DNA of 31,527 nt, from positions 1 to 31,527 of the forward strand of contig CAAELJ010000083.1 of NCBI GenBank assembly GCA_900756725.1. Reading direction: 5' to 3'. The notes beneath the pieces were generated by a model, which worked only from the letters and a program-made list of their open reading frames with translations, ran no database searches and was not told the origin of the DNA. Origin of the DNA: an uncultured Collinsella sp. Lineage in GTDB: Bacteria; Actinomycetota; Coriobacteriia; Coriobacteriales; Coriobacteriaceae. A program made the position numbers and the translations under genes. Below, piece after piece: positions 16,128 through 24,084 of this stretch (its first letter is position 1; each line of letters starts with the position of its first letter).

Positions 16128-16161
16128 ATTTCACCGCAGCAAATAAAGGGGGCGAGTTAGA
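16128..16161 (-). repeat. Partial copy of the kdp-flanking hairpin repeat
   Basis: ATTTCACCGCA (16128-16138), then a GGGGGCGAGTTAGA end, matches the inner half of the repeats at 19109-19227 and 27523-27641, including the position of the stop codon (TAA read on the minus strand, here that of the GntR gene) 19 bases from the arm. The partner arm is missing. Confidence 0.5.
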
Positions 16162-16849
16162 TAGCCGAGTCTTTGGGCAGCTCGAAATAGTCGGGATGCA
16201 AGGCGATAACCGGGCCCTGCTCCTCGGGCATCAGATGCAAGTGCGTCTCTGCCAAATAGCTCGCCGTATCGGTATCGCCCTTCTTAATGGCCTCGAGAAT
16301 CCGGCGATGCTGCCGACGAATCGGCTCCCAATCCAAATCCTGCGACACCATACGTAACCAGTTGTATCGCTCAAAATGCGTGTTGACGCTCTTCATCCAA
16401 TCCCACAACATGTGGCGGCCGGCAATCTCAAAACACGTCTCGTGGAACAGGTTGTCCAGATCGAAAAAGCGACGTGTTTCGCGATGGTCGAGCGATTCGG
16501 ACTCGGCAAGAATCTGCTCGAGCCGATGCTTTTGCTCGGGTGTGGCGGCCGAACAGCATTTGATGAGCACGCTTCGCTCGAGTTTCTCGCGCAAGAAACA
16601 GGCGTTCTCGGCGCGCTCCATGCTGATTTTTGAGACATAGGTGCCGCTTTTGGGACGCGTTTCCACCAGCTCCTGCTCGCGCAGGCGCACAAAGGACTCG
16701 CGAATGGGCGTGCGCCCGATTCCCGTCTCCTTTTCCAGACCAATCGCCGAAAGACGCGTGCCGGGCTTGAGCTCGGCATAGATGATCTTGGAGCGCAATG
16801 CGTTGTATGCCTGGTCTTGCAGGCTCTGATAATGCTGGTGTTGTTCCAT
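16157..16849 (-). CDS. GntR-family regulator, FadR/FCD subfamily
   Basis: A 230-residue regulator with an N-terminal winged helix (LQDQAYNALRSKIIYAELKPGTRLS, then GIGRTPIRESFVRLREQELVETRPKSGTYVS, about 10-72) and an all-helical FCD ligand domain. Metal/ligand-type histidines are visible in FHETCFEIAG, RQHRRILEAI and LAETHLHLM, the D/H-x-H-x-H arrangement seen in FadR-type proteins that bind organic acids with a metal. GAGGG precedes the ATG. It lies after the old-yellow-enzyme gene on the same strand with a 203-bp gap holding hairpins, so it may regulate that enzyme, but this is positional inference. Its stop is embedded in a partial repeat. Confidence 0.92.
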   Translation of the reverse strand: MEQHQHYQSLQDQAYNALRSKIIYAELKPGTRLSAIGLEKETGIGRTPIRESFVRLREQELVETRPKSGTYVSKISMERAENACFLREKLERSVLIKCCSAATPEQKHRLEQILAESESLDHRETRRFFDLDNLFHETCFEIAGRHMLWDWMKSVNTHFERYNWLRMVSQDLDWEPIRRQHRRILEAIKKGDTDTASYLAETHLHLMPEEQGPVIALHPDYFELPKDSAI

Positions 16850-16906
16850 AAAGCCCTCGGATGAAGCTCACGGTTTGTCGAATACCACGTAATACTATCG
16901 CATCCC

Positions 16907-16929
16907 CCATCCCCTCAATTGCGGTGAAA
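16907..16929 (+). repeat. Partial, inverted copy of the kdp-flanking repeat
   Basis: CCATCCCCTCAATTGCGGTG followed by AAA matches the minus-strand reading of the full repeat (CCATCCCGCCCATCAATTGC, then GGTGAAA) apart from a short gap. It is on the opposite strand to the copies at 16128, 19109 and 27523. This shows the element is dispersed, not unique to the kdp borders. Confidence 0.45.
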
Positions 16930-16932
16930 GAG

Positions 16933-16999
16933 GCGGTGCTCACGTCGCCAGCACCGCAAGAGCAAGCGGCGGCATCCCGAAACCCGGGACACCACCGCT
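16933..16999. terminator. Two hairpins after the old-yellow-enzyme gene
   Basis: GCGGTGCT (16933-16940) / AGCACCGC (16950-16957) is a perfect 8-bp stem. AGCGGCGGCATCCCGA (16965-16980) / CCGGGACACCACCGCT (16984-16999) is a longer stem with a few mismatches, followed by GTTTT on the plus strand. They fill most of the 203-bp gap 16850-17052, which holds no gene. One or both likely end the upstream minus-strand transcript. Confidence 0.5.
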
Positions 17000-17052
17000 G
17001 TTTTGCTATCGGATGGCGCAGAGACGCCCCTCTTCATGCACCAAGGGGTTGA

Positions 17053-19002
17053 CTAGAGTTCGCAGGCAACCTTGTAGCCATCGCCGATAGCGTCGCGGAT
17101 GTTGCCGCACTTGTTGGCATCGCCCAGCACGTGGATGGCAACGCCGGCAGCGGCAAGGTCGTCGGCCAGCTTGGTATTGGGACGATAACCCATGGCAAGC
17201 ACCAGCGTATCGGCATCGGCGATGGTGTGGACCTCGCCGTCCTTCTCGTAGCTGATGGTGTCCTCGGTAATCTCGGTCACCTTGGCCTCGGTCAGCACGT
17301 GAACGCCCTTGGAGAGCATGCGCGTGATGAGGACCGCGCGACCGGCACCACCCTCGTTGGCGGCGAGCGTCTTGGTCATCTCGATAACGGTGACGTCGCG
17401 GTTTGCCGGCGACAGATCGTTGACCAACGGGGCCAGGTAATCGGCCGTCTCGCAGCCGACGGTGCCGCCGCCCACGATGACAATCTTCTTGCCCGGGAAA
17501 GCCTTGCCGCCCAGCAGGTCATCAGCCGTCATGACCTGCTTAAAGCCCTGCATAAAGGCCGGGGCGATGGGTTCGGCGCCATAGGCCAGGACGACCTCGT
17601 AGCCCGCGTAGTCACGCTGAATGTCCTCGGCCGAGAGCTCGGTGCCAAAGACGCATGTGACGCCGGCCTCGGCCAGGCGACGGTACTGATACTTGATCAC
17701 ACGGGTGAGTTCCTGCTTTGCCGGCGGAACGGCCGCGATGCGCATCTCGCCGCCCGGCTCGTCCTGCTTATCCACGAGCACTACGTTGTGGCCACGCTTG
17801 GCGGCAATGTAGGCTGCCTCCATACCCGCAGGACCAGCACCCACGACCAGAACGTTCTTGGCCTCTGCGGCAGGCTCGTAGCCGGCCTCGTCGCGCTCCA
17901 CGTCCGGGTTGACGGTGCAGGAGATGCGCTTGCCGAACATAATGCCGTTCAGGCAGCGCAGGCAGCCGATGCAGGGACGGATCTCGTCGGCGTTGCCGGC
18001 AGCCGCTTTGTTGCAGAACTCGGCATCGCACAGATTGGCACGGCCCATCATGCAGATGTCGGCAGCACCGTCCTCGATCAGCTCCTCGGCAATCCATGCC
18101 TCGTTGATGCGGCCGACCGTGGCAACGGGAATATTCACATGCTTTTTGATCTCGCGCGAGCAGGCGGCGTGCGAGGCCTGCTGCGTACCGGCGGCGGGAA
18201 TGGCGGAGCCGCGCTTGATGGTAGTGCCGCCCGACACGTGGATCATGTCGACGCCGGCCTTCTCCAAGCGGCGCGAGACGTAGATCATGTCGTTGAGGGT
18301 CAGGCCGCCATCGGTGTACTCGTCGCCCGAGATACGGACGTCGATGATGAAGTCCTTGCCGCAGCGCTCGCGAATCTCGGCGATGACCTCGAGCAAGAAG
18401 CGCATGCGGGCGTCGAGTGAGCCGCCGTACTCGTCGGTACGCTTGTTGTAGAGCGGGGTCAAAAAGCCGCCGAGCATACCATGGGCGTGCGCCGCATGGA
18501 CCTCAACGCCATCGACGCCGGCCTTCTGCATACGCACGGCGGCGTCGCCGAACTGATGCGTGAGCTCGTGAATCTCATCAACCGTGATGGGGCGCGGTGC
18601 CTCGCGGGCATAAGACGGGCCCACAAAGGACGGGGCGATGAGGCGCGGCGTGCCCGGAATGTTAAAGGCCATGTAGGCGGGATGGAAGAGCTGCGGCATG
18701 ATCTTGCAGCCATACTCGTGGACGGCTGCGGCGAGCTTTTCCCAGCCAGGGATAAACGTGTCGTCGTAGCAGCACATGTCACCCGGCAGATAGGTATAGG
18801 TGGGCTCGACCGTCACGACCTCGGTGATGATCAGGCCCACACCTCCCTTGGCGCGGGCACGGTAATGATCGACCAAGTCGTCGGTCACATAGCCATGATC
18901 GGCCAGGTTGGTGGACACCGGCGGCATAAAGACGCGGTTCTTGACCTCGGTCGTACCGACCTTGATCGGACTAAAGAGCATCGGATAGGCGGAGGACTCC
19001 AT
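17053..19002 (-). CDS. Old-yellow-enzyme/2,4-dienoyl-CoA reductase-type FMN/FAD/4Fe-4S oxidoreductase (BaiCD/BaiH-like)
   Basis: A 649-residue cytosolic flavoenzyme that reduces activated C=C bonds with NAD(P)H. The N-terminal TIM barrel binds FMN (LFSPIKVGTTEVKNRVFMPP; GVDGVEVHAAHAHGML, with the usual histidines 169-174; EYGGSLDARMRF). Next comes a 4Fe-4S cluster: C344, C347, C350 and C362 (CIGCLRC-x11-C). The C-terminal half has two dinucleotide folds, VVGAGPAGMEAA (387-397) for FAD and VGGGTVGCETADY for NAD(P). The layout matches FadH, enoate reductases and the bile-acid BaiCD/BaiH proteins; substrate cannot be told from sequence. AAAGGAA precedes the chosen ATG, and the 37-residue upstream extension is unlike the family. 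It is alone, with a GntR/FCD regulator downstream. Confidence 0.92.
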   Translation of the reverse strand: MESSAYPMLFSPIKVGTTEVKNRVFMPPVSTNLADHGYVTDDLVDHYRARAKGGVGLIITEVVTVEPTYTYLPGDMCCYDDTFIPGWEKLAAAVHEYGCKIMPQLFHPAYMAFNIPGTPRLIAPSFVGPSYAREAPRPITVDEIHELTHQFGDAAVRMQKAGVDGVEVHAAHAHGMLGGFLTPLYNKRTDEYGGSLDARMRFLLEVIAEIRERCGKDFIIDVRISGDEYTDGGLTLNDMIYVSRRLEKAGVDMIHVSGGTTIKRGSAIPAAGTQQASHAACSREIKKHVNIPVATVGRINEAWIAEELIEDGAADICMMGRANLCDAEFCNKAAAGNADEIRPCIGCLRCLNGIMFGKRISCTVNPDVERDEAGYEPAAEAKNVLVVGAGPAGMEAAYIAAKRGHNVVLVDKQDEPGGEMRIAAVPPAKQELTRVIKYQYRRLAEAGVTCVFGTELSAEDIQRDYAGYEVVLAYGAEPIAPAFMQGFKQVMTADDLLGGKAFPGKKIVIVGGGTVGCETADYLAPLVNDLSPANRDVTVIEMTKTLAANEGGAGRAVLITRMLSKGVHVLTEAKVTEITEDTISYEKDGEVHTIADADTLVLAMGYRPNTKLADDLAAAGVAIHVLGDANKCGNIRDAIGDGYKVACEL

Positions 19003-19108
19003 ACAGGGTTCCTTTCGTTTGAGCCGCTCGGCGGCAGTTACTGACGCACTTATCGTAGCAGCAACCGCGCAGCACCCAACCGCACGCGCTTCTCCAACTT
19101 CTGCTCTA

Positions 19109-19227
19109 CCCACAAAAAGTTGCGGTGGAATACGGAGTAGATAAGGCCTTTGACAGCCAAAACGGTCCGTATTTCACCGCAATTGATGGGCGGGATGGAG
19201 TTAGAGGCCCAGGTAGGCAATCATGCC
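19109..19227 (-). repeat. ~119-bp direct repeat bordering kdp, left copy
   Basis: Aligns without gaps to 27523-27641 (offset 8414 bases) with about 8 differences. On the minus strand it contains a coding scrap ending GM-IAYLGL-stop (TAA at 19201-19203), the spacer TAACTCCATCCCGCCC and then a hairpin with 17-bp arms, TTGCGGTGGAATACGGA (19120-19136) and TCCGTATTTCACCGCAA (19166-19182), with one mismatch. It lies between kdpC and the old-yellow-enzyme gene. No gene other than the scrap is present in 19114-19247. Confidence 0.85.
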
Positions 19228-19247
19228 CTCATCCGCCACCCCCTCAC

Positions 19248-19838
19248 CTACAGCGCGCCGTCCAGCATAAGGTTCACCTTGAGCACGTTGACCGTGGGCT
19301 CGCCGAAGACGCCCAGGAATCGGCCCTTGGTGCACTGGGCGATGATGTCGCGCACCTCGCCTTCGCTCTTGCCCGTGGCCTTCGCCAGGCGCGGTACCTG
19401 GTACTCGGCGGCATCGGGGGAGATCTCGGGGTCGAGCCCTGAGCCGGAACACGTCACCAGGTCGACGGGCACGGCATCCATGCCGGCGTCGGGGTTGGAG
19501 GCGCGAATCTTCTCGACGCGCGCGTCCACAAGCTGCCGGTACTCCTCACTCGCCGGGGACAGGTTGGACGGGGCACCATACGCCATGAGCTCGCCGTCTT
19601 CGCCTTCGACAATTGACACGTTCTGGATACGACCCCACATGTGGGCTTCGTCATCGAAGTTCTGGCCGATGAGCTCGGAACCCACAACCTTGCCGTCGAC
19701 CGTAATGAGCGATCCGTTCGCCTGATACGGGAACGTAACCTGAGCGATGCCGGTCACCACGAGCGTGTATCCCAGGCCGCAGACGATGGTAAACAGCGCG
19801 AACACGCCAAGTGCGCGCGATGCGATACCTTTGAACAT
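19248..19838 (-). CDS. kdpC: K+-transporting ATPase subunit KdpC
   Basis: Small single-span subunit of the KdpFABC potassium pump. The 196-residue protein has an N-terminal membrane helix (about 10-32, LGVFALFTIVCGLGYTLVVTGIAQ) and the family hallmark FPYQANGSL (36-44), followed by GSELIGQNFDDEAHMWGR, a variant of the usual GQ-x-F-x4-YFxxRPS. The C-terminal FLGVFGEPTVNVLKVNLMLDG corresponds to the conserved GEP-x-VNVLxLN ending. Here the middle replaces the normal Arg-Pro-Ser segment with WGRIQNVS, a modest deviation. GGAGGT precedes the ATG and the gene follows kdpB after 12 bases. It is the last gene of kdpFABC. Confidence 0.96.
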   Translation of the reverse strand: MFKGIASRALGVFALFTIVCGLGYTLVVTGIAQVTFPYQANGSLITVDGKVVGSELIGQNFDDEAHMWGRIQNVSIVEGEDGELMAYGAPSNLSPASEEYRQLVDARVEKIRASNPDAGMDAVPVDLVTCSGSGLDPEISPDAAEYQVPRLAKATGKSEGEVRDIIAQCTKGRFLGVFGEPTVNVLKVNLMLDGAL

Positions 19839-19850
19839 ACAAACCTCCGT

Positions 19851-21911
19851 CTACATCATGCCAATGCCGAACAAGGCCAGCAGCATGTCGATAATCTTGA
19901 TGAATACGAACGGCGCCACGATACCGCCCAGACCCCACACCAGCAGGTTGTGGGTCAGCAGCTGGCCGGACGAAAGCTCGCGGTACTTCACGCCTTTCAG
20001 GGCGGCAGGAATCAGCGCGACGATGACCAACGCGTTGTAGATGATGGCGGACAGCACGGCAGACAACGGGCTGGTGAGCCCCAGGATGTTGAGGGCGTCC
20101 AACCCGGGGTAGATCGGCGAGAATAGCGCCGGGATGATGGCGAAATACTTGGCGACGTCGTTGGCGACCGAGAAGGTCGTGAGCGAGCCGCGGGTCATGA
20201 GCAGCTGCTTGCCAATACGCACGATATCGATGAGCTTGGTGGGGCTGGAGTCGAGGTCGACCATGTTGCCGGCCTCCTTGGCAGCCTGGGTGCCCGTGTT
20301 CATGGCCACGGCGACGTCGGCCTGGGCCAGAGCGGGCGCGTCGTTGGTGCCGTCGCCGGTCATGGCGACCAGGTGACCCTCACGCTGGAACTCGCGGATC
20401 TTCTCGAGTTTGCCTTCAGGGGTGGCCTCGGCCAGGAAGTCGTCAACGCCGGCCTCGGCGGCGATTGCCGCGGCGGTGAGCGGATTGTCGCCCGTCACCA
20501 TGATGGTCTTGATGCCCATCTTGCGCAGGTCGGCGAACTTCTCCTTAACGCCGGACTTGATGATGTCCTTGAGGTACACAACGCCCAGCACGCGGCAGTT
20601 CTTGGTCACGACCAGCGGGGTGCCGCCGGCCTTGGCGATGCGCTCGACGGCCTCGTCGCACTCCTGGGAGAACACGCCGCCGGCAGCCTCCACATAAGCG
20701 CGAACGGAATCGGCAGCGCCCTTGCGGATCTCATTGCCCTCGTAGTTCACGCCGGACATACGCGTTGCCGCGGTGAACGGGATGAACTCCATACCCTTAT
20801 CCTCGAGCGTGCGGCCGCGCAGACCGAACTGCTCCTTGGCGAGCACGACGATGGAACGGCCCTCGGGGGTCTCGTCGGCCAGCGAGGAAAGCTGGGCGGC
20901 ATCGGCCAGCTCCGCGGGATCGACGCCGTCGACCGGGATGAACTCAGCGGCTTGGCGGTTACCCAGGGTGATGGTGCCGGTCTTGTCGAGCATGAGGATG
21001 TCGACGTCGCCGGCGGCCTCGATGGCGCGGCCGGACATGGCCAGCACGTTGGCCTCGTTCAGACGGCTCATGCCGGCGATGCCGATGGCGGACAGAAGGG
21101 CGCCGATGGTAGTGGGAGCCAGGCACACGAGCAGCGCCACGAGCGTGGTCACGGCCGTGGGGTTGACCATGTCGTTAAGACCGACCGAGAAGCAGGAGTA
21201 ACAATACAGGGCCAGCGTGACCAGGATAAAGACGATGGAGAGGGCCACCAGGAAGATCTCCAGACCGATCTCGTTAGGGGTCTTCTTGCGCGCGGCACCC
21301 TCGACCATCGCGATCATCTTGTCCAGGAAGCTCTGGCCGGGCTCACTGGAGATCTTGACGATAATCCAGTCGGACAGCACCGTGGTACCGCCGGTAACGG
21401 CAGAGCGGTCGCCGCCGGCCTCGCGGACCACGGGGGCGGACTCGCCGGTGATGGCGGACTCGTCAACGGAGGCAGCGCCCTCGATGACGTCGCCGTCGCC
21501 GGGAATCTGCTCGCCGGCGCGTACGATCACCAGGTCGCCGCGCGTGAGCTCGGTGCCGGGAACGACGGTGAAGTGCTCCTTGTCCTCAACGGACTCGATG
21601 CGATGGGCCTCGACATCCTTCTTGGCCGCACGCAGGGAATCGGCCTGAGCCTTACCGCGGCCCTCGGCAAGCGCCTCGGCGAAGTTCGAGAACAGGTCGG
21701 TGAGCCACAGGATGACCGCGATGGCGACCACATAGTAGGTGGGCACACCCGCGTCCTGCACACCGAAGATGGAAGCGACGGCCAGGACGGAGGTCATGAC
21801 GGCTGAAAGCCACACCAGGAACATGACCGGGTTTTGAATCTGGACGCGAGGGTCCAGCTTGGCAAACGAGTCGCGGACCGCGCGGCCCATCATGTCTTTT
21901 TGCATAGTCAT
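19851..21911 (-). CDS. kdpB: K+-transporting P-type ATPase catalytic subunit KdpB
   Basis: ATP-hydrolysing subunit of the KdpFABC pump in the membrane. The 686-residue protein carries the phosphorylation motif DKTGT (D309), the actuator motif TGES (155-158), the nucleotide-domain signatures KGAADSVRAY and TPEGKLEKI, and the hinge MTGDGTNDAPALAQADV. Transmembrane pairs flank the actuator domain as expected. Start choice: the ATG at 21911 has GGAGGG nine bases upstream; an earlier ATG at 21935 would lie before that site and inside kdpA. The kdpB start therefore overlaps none of its own regulatory sequence, and the kdpA stop (21928-21930) is 16 bases upstream. All key residues are present. Confidence 0.97.
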   Translation of the reverse strand: MTMQKDMMGRAVRDSFAKLDPRVQIQNPVMFLVWLSAVMTSVLAVASIFGVQDAGVPTYYVVAIAVILWLTDLFSNFAEALAEGRGKAQADSLRAAKKDVEAHRIESVEDKEHFTVVPGTELTRGDLVIVRAGEQIPGDGDVIEGAASVDESAITGESAPVVREAGGDRSAVTGGTTVLSDWIIVKISSEPGQSFLDKMIAMVEGAARKKTPNEIGLEIFLVALSIVFILVTLALYCYSCFSVGLNDMVNPTAVTTLVALLVCLAPTTIGALLSAIGIAGMSRLNEANVLAMSGRAIEAAGDVDILMLDKTGTITLGNRQAAEFIPVDGVDPAELADAAQLSSLADETPEGRSIVVLAKEQFGLRGRTLEDKGMEFIPFTAATRMSGVNYEGNEIRKGAADSVRAYVEAAGGVFSQECDEAVERIAKAGGTPLVVTKNCRVLGVVYLKDIIKSGVKEKFADLRKMGIKTIMVTGDNPLTAAAIAAEAGVDDFLAEATPEGKLEKIREFQREGHLVAMTGDGTNDAPALAQADVAVAMNTGTQAAKEAGNMVDLDSSPTKLIDIVRIGKQLLMTRGSLTTFSVANDVAKYFAIIPALFSPIYPGLDALNILGLTSPLSAVLSAIIYNALVIVALIPAALKGVKYRELSSGQLLTHNLLVWGLGGIVAPFVFIKIIDMLLALFGIGMM

Positions 21912-21927
21912 AAATCTGCGCCCTCCT

Positions 21928-23751
21928 TTACGCAATCATCTGGAAGAACTCGGCAACGGGGCCAAGCGCCAGGGCCGGGAAGAAGCTCAGGGCACCGATC
22001 AGCAGAACGATGAACACGAGCAGGAATACGAACATGCCGTTGGTGGTAGACAGGGTACCGGCGCTCTCGGCGACCTTACCCTTCTTGGCCAGCGAGCCGG
22101 CGATAGCCAGCGTACCGATGATGGGCATGAAGCGGGCGAACAGCATCTCGAGGCCGAGCATGACGTTGATCCAGGGAATGTTGCAGTTCATACCTGCAAA
22201 CGCCGAGCCGTTGTTGCCGCCGCATGAGGTGAAGGCATACAGCACCTCGGAGAAGCCATGCGCCCCGCCGTTGGAGAGCTGGTCGGCAAGACCGGGCACC
22301 ATGCAGGCGATGGCCGAGCACACCAGAATGGCAAACGGAGTTGCCAGGCACAGGACAACTGCCCAGCGCATCTCGCCCGGCTCGATCTTCTTGCCCAGGA
22401 ACTCGGGCGTGCGGCCGACCATAAGGCCGGCGATGAACACTGTGAGGATGGCGAAGCCGATCATGCCGTACAGGCCGCAGCCCACGCCGCCGAAGACGAC
22501 CTCGCCCAGAGCCATCTGGAGCATCTGGACAAAACCGCCCAGCGGGGTGTAGGAGTCGTGCATGGAGTTAACCGAGCCGTTGGAAGCGGCGGTGGTGTAA
22601 GCCGACCACGTGGAGGAGGTGGCGATACCGAAGCGGCTCTCCTTGCCCTCCATGTTGCCGCCGGCCTGGCCGTCGGTCATCTCGATATTGACCGCTCCGC
22701 CATCGGCCAGCTGCGGGGTGCCCGCATGCTCGTTAACGGCGATGATGCCGGTAAAGACCACGAGCAGGATAAGCATCGCCGCGAAGATGGCCTTGCCCTG
22801 CTTGGTGTTCTTGACGCCGATACCGGAGGTGAAGCAGCAGGCGGCCGGGATCAGCAGCAGGCTGGTCATCTCGATGATGTTGGTGAAGGCACTGGGGTTC
22901 TCATACGGATGGGCTGAGTTCACGCCGAAGAAGCCGCCGCCGTTGGTGCCGGACTGCTTGATGGCGACCTGAGGAGCCGCGGGACCCTGGGGCAGGAACT
23001 GCTCGGTGACCACGCGCGCACCCTCGACAACCTTGCCGTCGACCTTGACCGTATCGCCCTCGATCTGGGCGCCGTCGATGACGCTCCAGCCGCCGTCTGC
23101 ATTAGGCTGGACAGCGACGGGCTCTACGAGCTCAGCCTTCTGAGCCGGCTGGAAGTTGGAGATGACGCCACCGGCAGCCAGGCAGATGCCGAACACGAGG
23201 TTCAGCGGGATGAGCACATACAGGACGGTGCGGGTGAGGTCGACCCAGAAGGAACCCAGACCCTGCTCCTTGACCTGACGGAAGCCGCGGATCAGCGCGA
23301 ACATGACCGCAATACCGGTGCCGGCGGACAAGAAGTTCTGCACGGTGAGGCCCATGAACTGCACAAGGTAGGACAGGGTGGTCTCACCGGAATAGGATTG
23401 CCAATTGGTGTTGGTTATGAAGGAAGCGGCCGTATTGAACGACAGGTCCCATGACACACCCGGCAGGTGCTGGGGATTGCCTGGCAAGAAGGGCTGAAGC
23501 GCTTGGAGTGCCACAAGGGCCACGAGGCCGATCCCCGAAAAGACCAGCACGCTCGCCAGATAGCGCCTACACCCCATCTGCTCTGCCGCGTCGATGCGAA
23601 GCAGACGATAGACGCCACGCTCCACAGGAGCAATCACAGGCGACAGGAACGTATGCTCGCCATCCATGATATGGGCCATGAACCGACCGAGCGGAACGGC
23701 CAGGACGACGAGCACGGCAAAGTACAAGATGTACTGAATCGCAGCGTCCAT
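21928..23751 (-). CDS. kdpA: K+-transporting ATPase potassium-binding subunit KdpA
   Basis: Channel-like subunit that binds and selects K+. The 607-residue protein has about ten membrane segments and the four filter-like segments, for example NTNWQSYSGE, SGTNGGGFFGVNSAHPYENP and FTSCGGNNGSAFAG. The order and sequences are typical. It is about 50 residues longer than the E. coli protein because of an extra-cytoplasmic insertion (about residues 207-255, rich in Val, Asp and Gly: VAVQPNADGGWSVIDGAQ), a feature I cannot assign a role. GAGGAG lies about 13 bases before the ATG, within the end of kdpF. Confidence 0.97.
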   Translation of the reverse strand: MDAAIQYILYFAVLVVLAVPLGRFMAHIMDGEHTFLSPVIAPVERGVYRLLRIDAAEQMGCRRYLASVLVFSGIGLVALVALQALQPFLPGNPQHLPGVSWDLSFNTAASFITNTNWQSYSGETTLSYLVQFMGLTVQNFLSAGTGIAVMFALIRGFRQVKEQGLGSFWVDLTRTVLYVLIPLNLVFGICLAAGGVISNFQPAQKAELVEPVAVQPNADGGWSVIDGAQIEGDTVKVDGKVVEGARVVTEQFLPQGPAAPQVAIKQSGTNGGGFFGVNSAHPYENPSAFTNIIEMTSLLLIPAACCFTSGIGVKNTKQGKAIFAAMLILLVVFTGIIAVNEHAGTPQLADGGAVNIEMTDGQAGGNMEGKESRFGIATSSTWSAYTTAASNGSVNSMHDSYTPLGGFVQMLQMALGEVVFGGVGCGLYGMIGFAILTVFIAGLMVGRTPEFLGKKIEPGEMRWAVVLCLATPFAILVCSAIACMVPGLADQLSNGGAHGFSEVLYAFTSCGGNNGSAFAGMNCNIPWINVMLGLEMLFARFMPIIGTLAIAGSLAKKGKVAESAGTLSTTNGMFVFLLVFIVLLIGALSFFPALALGPVAEFFQMIA

Positions 23752-23754
23752 AGT

Positions 23755-23841
23755 TTACGAATCACTCCTCATCAGAATGTAGATGTAATAGATAAGGAGT
23801 CCGATGCAGACGACTCCGATAATGGGAATGAGGATGTCCAT
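23755..23841 (-). CDS. kdpF: K+-transporting ATPase accessory peptide KdpF
   Basis: A 28-residue single-helix membrane peptide (MDILIPIIGVVCIGLLIYYI then YILMRSDS) that stabilises the Kdp complex in other bacteria. The start at 23841 is preceded by AAAGGGG; a longer upstream reading of the frame is not KdpF-like. It is the first gene of kdpFABC and ends 3 bases before kdpA. Size and position are typical. Confidence 0.9.
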   Translation of the reverse strand: MDILIPIIGVVCIGLLIYYIYILMRSDS

Positions 23842-24084
23842 TACCGCCCCTTTCACGCGCGGTCCGATGTCTCGGACGCCTGCTCTCGCAAGCGCCTGGG
23901 GACAGTAAACGCTTCTAGAGATTAAAGAGGCGTGAGGGCCGGGGCTCACGACCTTAAGATGCCGTAAAGATGCAGGTAGAAAGCACTATTGCGGCTGCAG
24001 TGCGCCTATACTCGACCTCGCGAGCATACAGTGGCGTCCTCACCGCGTATGCACGCATGGACAACGTTTCAGAAAGGCTACGCT
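23842..24084. promoter_or_regulatory. Divergent kdpF / kdpD control region
   Basis: This 243-bp gap must hold the promoters of kdpFABC (minus) and kdpDE (plus) and any KdpE site. A hairpin GTCCGA-TGTC-TCGGAC (23862-23877) is in the kdpF leader. TATACT (24007-24012) is a -10 candidate for kdpD, without a good -35 box. No convincing KdpE box or c-di-AMP riboswitch was recognised. Confidence 0.5.

Noticed and set aside
16157..19002. A bile-acid (bai) operon
   Set aside because: Only one BaiCD/BaiH-like enzyme is present with no other bai gene nearby; the family also includes enoate and dienoyl-CoA reductases.
20373..21806. A 477-codon plus-strand frame opposite kdpB
   Set aside because: Antisense shadow of a well-conserved P-type ATPase gene.
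23842..24084. c-di-AMP (ydaO-type) riboswitch upstream of kdp
   Set aside because: Only one small hairpin is visible and the leader is too short and lacks the conserved motifs.
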